The notes under the pieces: model-generated
Seen by the model: the letters and a program-made list of their open reading frames with translations, nothing else
What the model was told of the DNA's origin: nothing
Database searches by the model: none
Position numbers and translations under genes: made by a program
Shown here: piece by piece, positions 30,701 through 39,450 of the stretch
Numbering within the stretch: the stretch's first letter is position 1
How the letters are laid out: each line of letters begins with the position of its first letter
Assembly (NCBI GenBank): GCA_030550175.1
Contig: JAUQPW010000043.1
Span: 1-44,002, forward strand
DNA length: 44,002 nt
Reading direction: 5' to 3'
From: a bacterium
Lineage (GTDB): Bacteria > Moduliflexota > Moduliflexia > Moduliflexales > JAUQPW01

Positions 30701-32386
30701 CTACAACTCTAATTTTTTCAATGCAGAAATTCCCATTCGAATGGGCAGGACGGTCACTAACAGGCTGGATAGTAAGGCGACTCCATAACAGATATAAACT
30801 TCAACCCCGCCTATAGAGCGGAAAAATAGCTGTTCTGAAAAGTGAACATAAACCGGTCGGGCCTCTAAAACAATTATCAATCCAATATAACCCAGGCTAC
30901 AAATCATATAAAGGATTCCACCAAGGCTGGTCGCTATCTGCGCGGGATTTTCATTGATAAACTTAGGATATAGGGCTCCCATCCCGACCCCCAAACCGGT
31001 TAACCCCAAGGTAATAAAAAAAATGGTGATTACAGACAGTCCCATCATGTAAGGATCTACTTTAAGAAGGAGATTGGATACTACAACTAATACCTCGGCC
31101 AGACATATAAGGGGGAATAAGAAGAGAAAAAATTTTTCAAGCAGAAATCGGCGGTAATCCAGAGGAGCACTGTGAAGGACCCAAAAGCTTTCTCCTTCCA
31201 GACTGGTCGTGGGATAAACAAATCTTGAGCCTAAGGCCGCAAGGACAAACCCGGCCAGACCGAGATTTAGAAAAGAGACCAGATTTTTGAGATAAACGTT
31301 ATCCAATGGGAGATTTCGAATGTTGAAGAAATAAATAATCAAGAGGGCTCCTAACATGAGTAATTGAGACCATTGGGAGGTGTCCCGCCAGAAAATTTTC
31401 AGGTCTTTCATCAGTAGAGCCCGGGTGACAGGGTGGAGAAAGGTAAGAGATGAAAGGAGGGTATCAATCGGTGAAGTCTGCCATTGAACTGCTTTAACCG
31501 TTTTAGATTCTGCGGAACCGGACCAGCCCTCATAATAGAATCGAGTGGCCAATTGAAGGATAAACCCAAAGGAAAAAGAGGCCCCCAGACCCAGCAGGAA
31601 GAGGTTTCTAACAACTGCTTGGGGCTTTTTTTCGATGATACCCATAAGGGCTTCAGTGGCCCAGGTACTGGGCAGATAAGAAGAGGAGGGTATCCGGGAC
31701 TGACTCAGGTACTGCAAGAGTTCGGTAACTCCTACTTCTTGAATAAGCTGTTCCGGTTTTAAAAACCGGAAAAATATAACCATTATTCCGGCCAACAGCA
31801 CACCCAGAATTGTTAAAACTTGCTGGGTTCGCTTGGCCGGAAAGAATCGCATGAGGAGAACCGTTATCCCGATCCCCCAACTCGCCGGTATAATCAGGAA
31901 AGGAATCAGAATAACCGGAATGAGAAGATAATAAAAAAAGGGAACTTCATAGACCTGACCGCAAACCATAAAAATAGGAAAACCAAAAATGAGGATCATC
32001 CATGAGCTATGGAGCATGGTATCTATAAACTTGGAAATAAACACGGAAGTAACTCGGATAGGAGACGAGAGGAGAAGGCTAAGGTCCGTGGATAAGTAAA
32101 TGGTCGAGAGTGCGGTAATGATATTAGAAAAAAGGAGCATAGAAAAAAAGGTCAGAAAGGTCATATTTAAAAGACGAACGGTCAAAATGGTTCCGATCAC
32201 GGGAACTTTTGCCAGGTAAGAGAGGATTCGGTGGAAGAATAAGTAATCCAGGCAGAGAAATCCAACCGTCAGGGTTAAGAGGAGAAGAAATTTAGTTACC
32301 TTTTCCCCGGTGAGGTGAGTCAGGTTGTTTTTAAGGGTTTTTCTTTTAAGCCGGAAGAGAAGGCCGAGTTCGGCGGAAAAGGTCAT
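30701..32386 (-). CDS. ABC exporter permease, about 12 membrane helices
   Basis: A 561-residue integral membrane protein, the likely partner of the ATPase encoded 35 bases upstream. Hydrophobic helices are spread over the whole length in two halves, separated by a soluble stretch around residues 225-345. The pattern resembles large ABC-2-type permeases annotated as putative ABC exporters rather than the usual 250-380-residue form. No binding-protein gene is near, consistent with export. Substrate unknown; lipids, antibiotics or ions are all possible. Confidence 0.8.
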   Translation of the reverse strand: MTFSAELGLLFRLKRKTLKNNLTHLTGEKVTKFLLLLTLTVGFLCLDYLFFHRILSYLAKVPVIGTILTVRLLNMTFLTFFSMLLFSNIITALSTIYLSTDLSLLLSSPIRVTSVFISKFIDTMLHSSWMILIFGFPIFMVCGQVYEVPFFYYLLIPVILIPFLIIPASWGIGITVLLMRFFPAKRTQQVLTILGVLLAGIMVIFFRFLKPEQLIQEVGVTELLQYLSQSRIPSSSYLPSTWATEALMGIIEKKPQAVVRNLFLLGLGASFSFGFILQLATRFYYEGWSGSAESKTVKAVQWQTSPIDTLLSSLTFLHPVTRALLMKDLKIFWRDTSQWSQLLMLGALLIIYFFNIRNLPLDNVYLKNLVSFLNLGLAGFVLAALGSRFVYPTTSLEGESFWVLHSAPLDYRRFLLEKFFLFLFPLICLAEVLVVVSNLLLKVDPYMMGLSVITIFFITLGLTGLGVGMGALYPKFINENPAQIATSLGGILYMICSLGYIGLIIVLEARPVYVHFSEQLFFRSIGGVEVYICYGVALLSSLLVTVLPIRMGISALKKLEL

Positions 32387-32421
32387 TTTCTTCGGGACCC
32401 GGAGATCAGGATAGGGGGATA

Positions 32422-33174
32422 TTAAAGCACGGCGATTTCCTGCATCTCGGAGCCACCGGTCAGTTCTAAAAAGATATCTTCCAGTCTGGTCAGGGAAGTT
32501 TGGGCCATTTGCTGTAATTCACCAATAGTTCCCTGGGCAATGAGATTTCCTTTGAGGATAATCCCGATGCGATGGCACATTTGTTCGGCAACTTCTAAAC
32601 TATGGGTAGACATGAAAATCGTAGTCCCCTCCTGACTGACCCGTTTAAAAATTTCTTTAACCACCCGGGCCCCTTTGGGGTCCAATCCCACCATGGGTTC
32701 ATCTACAATGAGAACCCTGGGTTGATGAAGTAAAGCCGAAGACATAACCAATTTTTGCTTCATTCCATGGGAGTAACTCTCTATGAGTTCATCTCCCCAG
32801 GCGGTTAACTCAAACATGTCTAGAAATCGCTCGATTCGCTTTAGATAGATCTCGCTCTCCAACTCATAAAGCCCTGCAACGAACTTCAGAAACTCCCGTC
32901 CCGTTAACTTTGGGTAGATAAACGGTCGATCTGGAATGAATCCAATAACCCGTTTGGCTTCCAAAGGTTGGCGCTGGATATCAAAACCCGCAATTCGAAC
33001 TGTTCCTGAGGTTGGTTTTAACAATCCGGCCAGGATTTTTATGGTCGTTGTTTTCCCAGCTCCGTTGGGACCTAAAAACCCGAAAAATTCCCCTTGAGCA
33101 ATCTGGAGAGTCAGATCAGATACCGCCGTGATGTTACCGTATCTTTTGGTAAGATGGTTAATCTCGATGGTCAT
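32422..33174 (-). CDS. ABC exporter ATP-binding protein (NatA/CcmA-like)
   Basis: A 250-residue ATPase that powers the membrane partner downstream. Walker A is GPNGAGKTT, the Q-loop region reads VIGFIPDRPFIYP, the signature is SYSHGMKQK (a variant of LSGGQ), Walker B is VLIVDEPMVGLDP, and the switch His is in STHSLEVAE. Order and length are typical of ABC-2 transporters. It is co-directional with and 12 bases after the glycosyltransferase gene, and is followed by the permease, so all three probably share a transcript. Confidence 0.93.
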   Translation of the reverse strand: MTIEINHLTKRYGNITAVSDLTLQIAQGEFFGFLGPNGAGKTTTIKILAGLLKPTSGTVRIAGFDIQRQPLEAKRVIGFIPDRPFIYPKLTGREFLKFVAGLYELESEIYLKRIERFLDMFELTAWGDELIESYSHGMKQKLVMSSALLHQPRVLIVDEPMVGLDPKGARVVKEIFKRVSQEGTTIFMSTHSLEVAEQMCHRIGIILKGNLIAQGTIGELQQMAQTSLTRLEDIFLELTGGSEMQEIAVL

Positions 33175-33186
33175 AATCAGGGAGAG

Positions 33187-33972
33187 TTAAATCCGTAGAA
33201 CTTCATCTAATCGATAACATCCCCGCCAGTAATCTAATTTAATGTGCCAGACTTCCCAAAACATCCTGAAGGAATCCCTCAGTAACTTAACGCTACTGGG
33301 CCCTCCTGAGTATTCAACTACTACAGGGATTTCTTTAATACGATAACCCAGTTTCTGGGCCAGGAAAAGGACCTCCACATCGAAGCTGAAATCATTATGA
33401 AACTGTTTAGAAAACAGGTGCAAGGCGGCTTTTCTCGTAAAACACTTAAAGCCGCTCTGAGTATCTCGTATTTTTTCTAAAAGAACGGCACGAACGAATA
33501 GATTAAATATCCGGCCAATAAGATGTCTTTGAAAGATATATCTAAAATCTCGGGGACTTAAAATAAACCGAGACTCTTCATAGGCTCTGGAACCCAAAGC
33601 GATATCGTACCCTTCTTGAAGGCATTTTAGCAGATCTTCTACTTGAGAAATCGGATAAGCCACATCGGCATCGGTATAGAGCACATAATCTCCCCTGGAA
33701 GCTAAGATTCCTTTTCGGACGGAAAATCCTTTTCCTTTGTTTTGATCGTTAAACAGAGAGCGAATCCAGGGCAAATTTTCGGCAAGCTTTGTAATTTCAA
33801 GACCCGTGTTATCTAGACTTCCATCATCGATCAGAATGATTTCAAAAGTATAGCCCCGATCCTTTACAGAATCAATGATTTTTTTTACATTACTTGTAAT
33901 TTGGCTTCCGCCATTATAGACCGGAATAATAATAGATAAATAAATCGAAGAACCCGGGGTAGAGACCTTCAT
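33187..33972 (-). CDS. family 2 glycosyltransferase, dolichyl-phosphate mannosyltransferase-like
   Basis: A 261-residue cytoplasmic or membrane-associated transferase of the GT-A fold. It begins with the typical LSIIIPVYNGG strand and has ILIDDGSLDNTG, DYVLYTDADVAYPISQ (the metal-binding DxD region), GSRAYEESRF, and DTQSGFKCFTRKAALHLF ... DVEVLFLAQKLGYRIKEIPV. These are the features of polyprenyl-phosphate glycosyltransferases such as dolichyl-phosphate glucosyl/mannosyltransferases. No C-terminal membrane helices are present. It may feed sugar to a cell-surface polymer, possibly exported by the ABC system in the same operon, but this link is only inferred from gene order. Confidence 0.9.
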   Translation of the reverse strand: MKVSTPGSSIYLSIIIPVYNGGSQITSNVKKIIDSVKDRGYTFEIILIDDGSLDNTGLEITKLAENLPWIRSLFNDQNKGKGFSVRKGILASRGDYVLYTDADVAYPISQVEDLLKCLQEGYDIALGSRAYEESRFILSPRDFRYIFQRHLIGRIFNLFVRAVLLEKIRDTQSGFKCFTRKAALHLFSKQFHNDFSFDVEVLFLAQKLGYRIKEIPVVVEYSGGPSSVKLLRDSFRMFWEVWHIKLDYWRGCYRLDEVLRI

Positions 33973-33981
33973 ACTTTTTTC

Positions 33982-34009
33982 TTGACTCCAAATTTTTACT
34001 TTATATAAT
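33982..34009 (+). promoter_or_regulatory. strong sigma-70-type promoter for the response-regulator operon
   Basis: TTGACT (33982-33987), a 16-base spacer, and a perfect TATAAT (34004-34009). It gives a leader of about 115 bases. In the leader, two direct repeats, TATGCCATTTTT (34039-34050) and TATGTGCCATTTTT (34052-34065), could bind a regulator. Confidence 0.7.
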
Positions 34010-34130
34010 GATTTCCAATTTCTTAAGAACTACAATTTATATGCCATTTTTTATGTGCCATTTTTAATTACCTGATCTTTATTTCACCAGAAAGGATTTA
34101 ACCTTAAAGATTGTAAAGAGGGATAGAACG

Positions 34131-35147
34131 ATGGCCCACAGGATTTTGATCGTGGAAGATGAACCTGGAATGATAGAGTTACTAACCATTGCTTTAGAGG
34201 ATGAAGGTTATGAAGTTTTTATTGCCAGCAGTGGGATAGAAGGGCTGGAACAAATAGAAAAGAAAGAGCCGGACCTGGTTATTTCTGATGTGATGATGCC
34301 GGATATGAACGGCTTCGATTTTTGTCAACAGTTGCGGAATAATCCTCGTACGGCTTCGATACCCTTTATATTTCTGACGGCTAAAAAAGATGTTTCAGAT
34401 CGGGTCAAAGGTTTAAATGCCGGTGCCGATGATTACATCAGTAAACCTTTCCACATCGTGGAAGTCGTAGCCCGTATCCGGTCTTTACTTCAGAGATCTG
34501 AGCGGGTGAAGACCGTTCAGAGAACCTCAACGGCGGAGACAGAAAAAGAAGTCGCTGCCATTAAAGGTAACCTGCAAGAAGTAGGTATCGGAGATCTTTT
34601 TCAGACCTTTGTGATTCTTACCAAAAAGACCGGCAGATTGGTTGTTACATCGGGGCAACGAAAAGGAGAGGTTTATTTTCAGGATGGGAACGTAATCCAT
34701 GCCGTAGTGGATCGACGAAAGGGGGAAGAAGCGGTATATCGATTACTGACCTGGAAAAGTGGACAATTCACCTTTGATACGGGAGTTCTCCCACCCGTAG
34801 CCACTATGAAAAAAAGTGCAGAAGGTTTACTCATGGAAGGAATGCGGCGTTTAGATGAGTATCACCGTCTGCTGGATCAATTTCCTTCTCCGGATCCTCC
34901 CCTGGAGGTAACCTCTTTAACCGAAGAAGGGCTAAGTATCCAGGAGTTAAATATTCTTAATCTCATTAATCGGTATTCAACCCTTGACGAGGTTGTTTAT
35001 CATAGTAATTATAACCAACTGGATACACTCAAATTAATTCTCAAACTCTACAACCAGAAGATTATCCGGATTCCTGAAAAGAAGAAAAGTAAAAAGAAGC
35101 AGGAAAAACCAGACTATGACCAGTTGGCGGATGATCTGTTCGGTTAA
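34131..35147 (+). CDS. response regulator with PATAN (DUF4388) domain
   Basis: A 338-residue signalling protein. Residues 1-122 form a receiver domain: RILIVEDEPGM (acidic pocket), VISDVMMPDMNG with the phosphoacceptor Asp near 54, FLTAKK, and DDYISKPF with the conserved Lys. Residues about 145-235 form a PATAN/DUF4388 domain (GNLQEVGIGDLFQTFVILTKKTGRLVV ... GEVYFQDGNVIHAVV). The rest is a helical region and a basic KKKSKKKQEK tail. There is no DNA-binding domain, so output is likely by protein-protein contact. A ribosome-binding stretch GAGGG precedes the ATG and a strong promoter lies upstream. The neighbour downstream has two similar modules, suggesting a shared pathway. No sensor kinase is adjacent. 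Confidence 0.9.
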   Translation: MAHRILIVEDEPGMIELLTIALEDEGYEVFIASSGIEGLEQIEKKEPDLVISDVMMPDMNGFDFCQQLRNNPRTASIPFIFLTAKKDVSDRVKGLNAGADDYISKPFHIVEVVARIRSLLQRSERVKTVQRTSTAETEKEVAAIKGNLQEVGIGDLFQTFVILTKKTGRLVVTSGQRKGEVYFQDGNVIHAVVDRRKGEEAVYRLLTWKSGQFTFDTGVLPPVATMKKSAEGLLMEGMRRLDEYHRLLDQFPSPDPPLEVTSLTEEGLSIQELNILNLINRYSTLDEVVYHSNYNQLDTLKLILKLYNQKIIRIPEKKKSKKKQEKPDYDQLADDLFG

Positions 35148-35212
35148 AAAATAAGAAGACTCTAAGGTATCAAGTCCGATCTCTTGAGCCTTGGAATCCC
35201 GAAGTTACGATT

Positions 35213-36367
35213 ATGTTATACCCGCAAGGAAAGGCAATCATTGAAAATCTCAAAACATCCTTTGTAAATATAGATGGAGTTCTCCGGGAACTGGAAAAAG
35301 ATAATTTTACCGGGTATATTCGGGTTCGCTTTGATAATTACGAGGGTGCCCTTATTTATGAAGACGGGAAGTTAATGGAAAGTATAGAGGAATATCAGGA
35401 TGGAAAACCCAAAGTCCTTGGCAAAGAAGCGGTGGTTAATATTATAAAAAAAGTTAAACAGGGGACTGGAGGATTTGTAACCGTTCAGGAGCTTTCTCCC
35501 CAGGTCATTAAAATGATGTTACGAACGATTCATAGTTCGATCTTATATAAAGACCTTTTATCCGAGTTTACCCAGATTAAAAACCTTCTGGTTACCCTTA
35601 AAACGAAAGCAATTACAGGGCACGTAGAAATTCAAATGAACGAAGGTCACGGTCAGGCTTTTATTTTTCTGGAAGAAGGAAGACTTATTGAAAGTTTGTT
35701 TAGTGGAGAAGATGGCGTTACGTTATCTGGGAAAAAAGGTCTGGCTAAAATTTTGGAAGTTGCTAACGAAGTGGGATATGTCATGAATGTATATCAGGTT
35801 ACAGATTTCGGGAGGGTTAAAAAATCAACCCCGGCTAAACCTATCCCTACTCCCATTAAGGAAGTCGAGGAAGAGAAAGAAGTTGAACCGGTAGAGGAAG
35901 TGGAAGCCGAGCTGGAACCTGTTTCTGAAGCAGAAGAGGAGGAGCTAGAAACCTCAGAAGCATTTTCAACTACGGATATTACAGAAGTGTTGGAAGTGAT
36001 ACAAAAGATCGTGCTGGGAATAGAACAGTCCCTGGATCGACTTTTTGGAAAAGGTCAATTCTTCAGGGTCTTTTTGCAGACGCTTTCTCAAAAGTCCGAA
36101 GATTATCCGTTCCTTAAATCACTCCATGACAATTTATTAGCCAATAAAAACAACTTCACCATAGAGGATACAACAACTCCCGATGAGATGGTATTGGGGA
36201 TTAGCGATGTATTGGATCAGTGTATAAGTTATCTGCAAACCCCCCAGCACCCTCGTGCAGAAATCGTCTCCTATGCTCAAAAAGGATTGGCTTCAGTTAA
36301 GATGGTAGACGAAGAACTTATTCAAAAATATGGATTGGATAGGGCTTTATTTGAACTTCTGGGCTAG
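35213..36367 (+). CDS. protein with two PATAN-like modules and an acidic linker
   Basis: A 384-residue cytoplasmic protein. Two similar modules are visible: residues about 15-95 (FVNIDGVLRELEKDNFTGYIRV ... GALIYEDGKLMESIEEYQDGK) and about 112-205 (FTQIKNLLVTLKTKAITGHVEI ... AFIFLEEGRLIESLFSGEDGV). Each ends with a strand-helix unit like the PATAN/DUF4388 fold of the preceding gene product. A Glu-rich linker (about 220-250) leads to a mostly helical C-terminal domain of about 130 residues. No enzyme motif is seen. It lies 65 bases after the response regulator, so the two are likely co-transcribed. Its role is probably as a partner or scaffold in that pathway, which is inference. Confidence 0.72.
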   Translation: MLYPQGKAIIENLKTSFVNIDGVLRELEKDNFTGYIRVRFDNYEGALIYEDGKLMESIEEYQDGKPKVLGKEAVVNIIKKVKQGTGGFVTVQELSPQVIKMMLRTIHSSILYKDLLSEFTQIKNLLVTLKTKAITGHVEIQMNEGHGQAFIFLEEGRLIESLFSGEDGVTLSGKKGLAKILEVANEVGYVMNVYQVTDFGRVKKSTPAKPIPTPIKEVEEEKEVEPVEEVEAELEPVSEAEEEELETSEAFSTTDITEVLEVIQKIVLGIEQSLDRLFGKGQFFRVFLQTLSQKSEDYPFLKSLHDNLLANKNNFTIEDTTTPDEMVLGISDVLDQCISYLQTPQHPRAEIVSYAQKGLASVKMVDEELIQKYGLDRALFELLG

Positions 36368-36380
36368 AACCTGAGCGAAT

Positions 36381-37250
36381 CTACTGGACAGGATAATAAA
36401 CCATCCCAAACGAGCCTGGACCTACAGTGGCTCCTACGCTGGAACCCATAACCGAAATATAAACATCTACACAATCGTACTGCGCTTCTACCAGCTGCTG
36501 CATGGTCCGGACTTTATCTTCAGCCATGGCATGGGCAAATCCTAAACTAATCTTGCTCCCGGCGGGTATTTCCTCCTTCATGAGCTCCATAAGTCGCTCG
36601 AAGACTTTTCCTCCCCTGACTTTATCCTTAGCCGTCGTTTCCCCCTGTTCAATACTAAAAATAGGTTTCAAATTAAAGAGGTTCCCGATGAAAGCAGCCG
36701 CCCGACCAATCCGGCCACTCCTTTGGAGATACTCCAGGGTATCTACCATAAAGAGAGTTTTAACTTGCGGAATCAGCCTTTCCAGATAGTCTAAAATTTC
36801 TTCCTTATTTTTCCCGGCAGCTGCCAACTTCGCCGCTTCCATAACAATCATACCTAAGGCAATACTGGTATTCTGAGAATCTACGACCTCAATGGTGAGA
36901 TTTTTTCCCTGCTTTCGGGCCAGATCCATACAGTATTTCGCCATATTGGTGGCTACTTCAAACGTTTTACTGAGTTTAGAGGAAAGATGGATGGAGATAA
37001 TGGTGTTGGTGATCTGGCTTAATTCGGTATAAACGGTAGAAAACTCCTTTCGAGAAGGAGGAGAAGTCACAGGAGTTTTATTCGATTCTCTCATCTTTTG
37101 ATAAAACTCTTCGGCACTTAGCTCTACGGTATCCTTATAAGCCTTCATATCAATAGAAATCGTCGTAGGAACCATCCTAATATCATAGGTCTCTCGCAAC
37201 TCCTTCGACAGATCCGCCGTGGTATCTGTTACAATTTTCACTTGACCCAT
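36381..37250 (-). CDS. DegV family fatty-acid-binding protein
   Basis: A 289-residue DegV protein. It has IVTDTTADLSKEL near the N-terminus, TSPPSRKEFSTVYTEL, IISIHLSSKLSKTFEVA, then VVDSQNTSIALGMIV and FMVDTLEYLQRSGRIGRAAAFIGNLFNLKPIF, and ends with SVGATVGPGSFGMVYY. These are the hallmark motifs of DegV, which binds fatty acids; in Firmicutes such proteins (FakB) hand acyl groups to the FakA kinase. No FakA gene is adjacent. A good ribosome-binding site, AAGAGGAG, precedes the ATG. The gene converges with the plus-strand gene ending at 36367, with only 13 bases between stops. Confidence 0.93.
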   Translation of the reverse strand: MGQVKIVTDTTADLSKELRETYDIRMVPTTISIDMKAYKDTVELSAEEFYQKMRESNKTPVTSPPSRKEFSTVYTELSQITNTIISIHLSSKLSKTFEVATNMAKYCMDLARKQGKNLTIEVVDSQNTSIALGMIVMEAAKLAAAGKNKEEILDYLERLIPQVKTLFMVDTLEYLQRSGRIGRAAAFIGNLFNLKPIFSIEQGETTAKDKVRGGKVFERLMELMKEEIPAGSKISLGFAHAMAEDKVRTMQQLVEAQYDCVDVYISVMGSSVGATVGPGSFGMVYYPVQ

Positions 37251-37314
37251 ACTTTTGATTCTCCTCTTTTTTAAAGCTCTTAATAAAACCCTCTCGATTT
37301 AACTGTTTTTGAAT

Positions 37315-37343
37315 TCTCTAGAACAAATTCCGGATTCTGTCAA
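37315..37343 (-). promoter_or_regulatory. possible promoter for degV-like gene
   Basis: On the minus strand a perfect TTGACA (37343-37338) is followed after 17 bases by TAGAGA (37320-37315), which is a poor -10 match. It lies about 65 bases before the ATG. Confidence 0.4.
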
Positions 37344-37523
37344 GAAAATAATGAGTTCAGGAACCTCTACCCGGTATAACATTTCCCGTTCCTATTTCCT
37401 TCCACGTTCTGCCTGATGTTTTCTTAAAGCAAATAGGATCTGGAAACGAGGAAACAAGGCTATGGGCAAAAATGGGCTCTGCAAATCCAAAGATAATTGA
37501 CTTCTTTTAAAGAATCTATTAAG

Positions 37524-38210
37524 ATGAGTACCATGGATCCCAAATTGTATCGGGAATATTTAACCTTACTTTCTCAAATCAAAGGCCATCTCATTTTCCA
37601 TAAAAATATGGGACTTACCCATCTCCAGATCCGGCGCTCCCCGGTTTCCTCACAGGTCCGTCCCTCTTTAGAAGAGGTAGAACAACGTCTAGGAGACTGT
37701 CGGCGATGTAAACTTCATAAGGGACGACATCACATTGTCTTTGGGGCCGGAAATAAACAGGCAAAGCTGGTTTTTATCGGAGAAGCTCCCGGCTATGAAG
37801 AAGATATGCAGGGTAAACCCTTTGTAGGTAAAGCCGGACAACTTCTTACAAAAATCATAGAATCCATTGGGTTGACCCGTGAAGAGGTTTACATAACCAA
37901 CGTAGTAAAATGCAGACCTCCTGGAAACCGAAATCCAGAGCCCGATGAAATTGCTTCCTGCGAACCCTTCCTCATTCAGCAACTGGAAGCCATTCAACCT
38001 AAGCTTATCTGCGCCCTGGGAACTTTTGCCGCCCAGACTCTTCTCAAAACCAAAGCCCCTATTTCTAAACTACGTGGGAAATTTTATTCATACAAAAATA
38101 TTAAACTTATGGCTACCTTCCACCCTGCTTATCTGCTCAGAAATCCCCAAGATAAACGATTAGTTTGGGAAGATATGAAGGCCTTACGGCGGGAATATGA
38201 TAAACGATAA
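37524..38210 (+). CDS. uracil-DNA glycosylase, family 4 (iron-sulphur)
   Basis: A 228-residue base-excision repair enzyme that removes uracil from DNA. Family 4 motifs are clear: GEAPGYEEDMQGKPFVGKAGQLL (motif A, uracil pocket), TNVVKCRPPGNRNPEPDEI, and FHPAYLL (motif B). Four cysteines expected to hold a 4Fe-4S cluster are present: CRRC near residue 58, and those of KCRPPG and ASCEPF. An N-terminal extension of about 45 residues precedes the core. ATG 37524 is chosen; TTG 37497 and ATG 37533 are alternatives and none has a strong ribosome-binding site. Confidence 0.93.
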   Translation: MSTMDPKLYREYLTLLSQIKGHLIFHKNMGLTHLQIRRSPVSSQVRPSLEEVEQRLGDCRRCKLHKGRHHIVFGAGNKQAKLVFIGEAPGYEEDMQGKPFVGKAGQLLTKIIESIGLTREEVYITNVVKCRPPGNRNPEPDEIASCEPFLIQQLEAIQPKLICALGTFAAQTLLKTKAPISKLRGKFYSYKNIKLMATFHPAYLLRNPQDKRLVWEDMKALRREYDKR

Positions 38211-38227
38211 CGTCAAATTATTTGACG
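38211..38227. promoter_or_regulatory. perfect palindrome directly after the glycosylase stop
   Basis: CGTCAAATTATTTGACG: seven-base arms around TTA, starting at the base after the stop codon. It has no following T-run, so it is either a weak terminator stem or an operator-like site before aroE. Confidence 0.5.
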
Positions 38228-38349
38228 CCTGGAAAGGATCGAAGAATCGTCCGGGAAGGAATCGGGTTCTAAACTCCCTCCTTTTAAATGGCCCTTAGTT
38301 TGCATGGGCGATTTTGCGAGGAGGTTTTGTTTAAATTTGGTAATAACAC

Positions 38350-39198
38350 ATGGGAGACATCTCTGGTTCTACAAAAATTGTAGGAATCTTCGGGGATCCT
38401 ATTCATCATACCCTTTCTCCACGGATGCATAATGCCGCCTTTCAGGCTTTAAAGTTAGATTATGTTTATATACCTTTTCAGGTAACTCCCGAAGACCTAT
38501 CAACTGCGGTAAGATCCTTGCCCAGTCTAGGAATCAGGGGAGTTAATATCACCATTCCCCATAAGGAGAGGATCTTAGATTATTTAGACGAATTGGATCC
38601 CGATGCTCAGGTCATTGGGGCTGTGAATACCGTCGTTGTTCAAGGTCAAACCCTTAAAGGTTATAATACCGATGGGAAGGGTTTTATCAAATCCCTTCGG
38701 GTTGAAAATGTCGAACCCAAAGGCAAGAAAATCCTTCTTCTAGGAGCCGGCGGAGCTGCCAGAGCGGTAGGGATGCAACTGGCTTTAGAGGGGGCTTCGG
38801 CCATTTTTATTAGCAATCGGACTCCTGAAAAAGCTGAACGTCTGGCTCGTGATATTCAAGACCGAACTTCCCTGGCGCAGGTAGAAGTTCTGGAGTTTAA
38901 CCCTCGGGAGTTAAAACACCACCTCAGCCAGGTGGATATCATCGTCCAGACGACCTCGGTGGGAATGTCTCCCCCAGGAGTCTCTCCCATAGATATTACC
39001 GGAGTTTCTGAGAAACAAACGGTATGTGACCTGATCTATAAACCTCTTAAAACAAAATTCCTGGAAATGGCTGAAAGTCAAGGAGCAAAGATCATCAACG
39101 GGTTGGGTATGTTGGTTTACCAAGGTGCCTTGGCCTTCCAACTATGGACCCAAATTTCCCCTCCCATAGAGGTTATGAAGGCAGCTTTACTCAAATAA
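38350..39198 (+). CDS. aroE: shikimate dehydrogenase (NADP+)
   Basis: Reduces 3-dehydroshikimate to shikimate in aromatic amino-acid synthesis. The 282-residue product has the substrate site FGDPIHHTLSPRMHNAAF with its Ser-Pro pair, then GVNITIPHKE with the catalytic Lys. The nucleotide-binding LLGAGGAARAVGMQL follows, with the basic loop SNRTPEKAERL for NADP. QTTSVGM and NGLGMLVYQGALAFQLWT close the chain. Length is normal. An in-frame TAA lies just before ATG 38350, which fixes the start. It stands alone among aromatic pathway genes in this window. Confidence 0.96.
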   Translation: MGDISGSTKIVGIFGDPIHHTLSPRMHNAAFQALKLDYVYIPFQVTPEDLSTAVRSLPSLGIRGVNITIPHKERILDYLDELDPDAQVIGAVNTVVVQGQTLKGYNTDGKGFIKSLRVENVEPKGKKILLLGAGGAARAVGMQLALEGASAIFISNRTPEKAERLARDIQDRTSLAQVEVLEFNPRELKHHLSQVDIIVQTTSVGMSPPGVSPIDITGVSEKQTVCDLIYKPLKTKFLEMAESQGAKIINGLGMLVYQGALAFQLWTQISPPIEVMKAALLK

Positions 39199-39284
39199 TT
39201 AAAAAATCCTTTGTTACCTCCGGTTACCTGAAGATGAAAGGCCTCTTAAAGGAGGACCCGGTGTATGTAAGGGGAGAAATTTTC

Positions 39285-39313
39285 TTGACAATTCAGCTTA
39301 ATTACAGTAATAA
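39285..39313 (+). promoter_or_regulatory. promoter candidate for the pil operon
   Basis: Perfect TTGACA (39285-39290), a 17-base spacer, then TAATAA (39308-39313), a moderate -10. It lies about 140 bases before pilB. The 252-base gap between aroE and pilB holds no supported gene. Confidence 0.45.
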
Positions 39314-39450
39314 AAGCAACCGATTATCTTTCAATTATCTTTCTCTGGATCGGATTAAAAACTCTCATTCCCTCAAAAAGATAACAAACCTAAACAGGTC
39401 AGGAAAGAACCTGTCTGTATTTTATTCTGATTAAAAGGGGTAATACTCAA

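Noticed and set aside
39233..39434. Small gene between aroE and pilB
   Set aside because: The open frame overlaps the end of aroE in another frame, has no family features and contains the pil promoter candidate.
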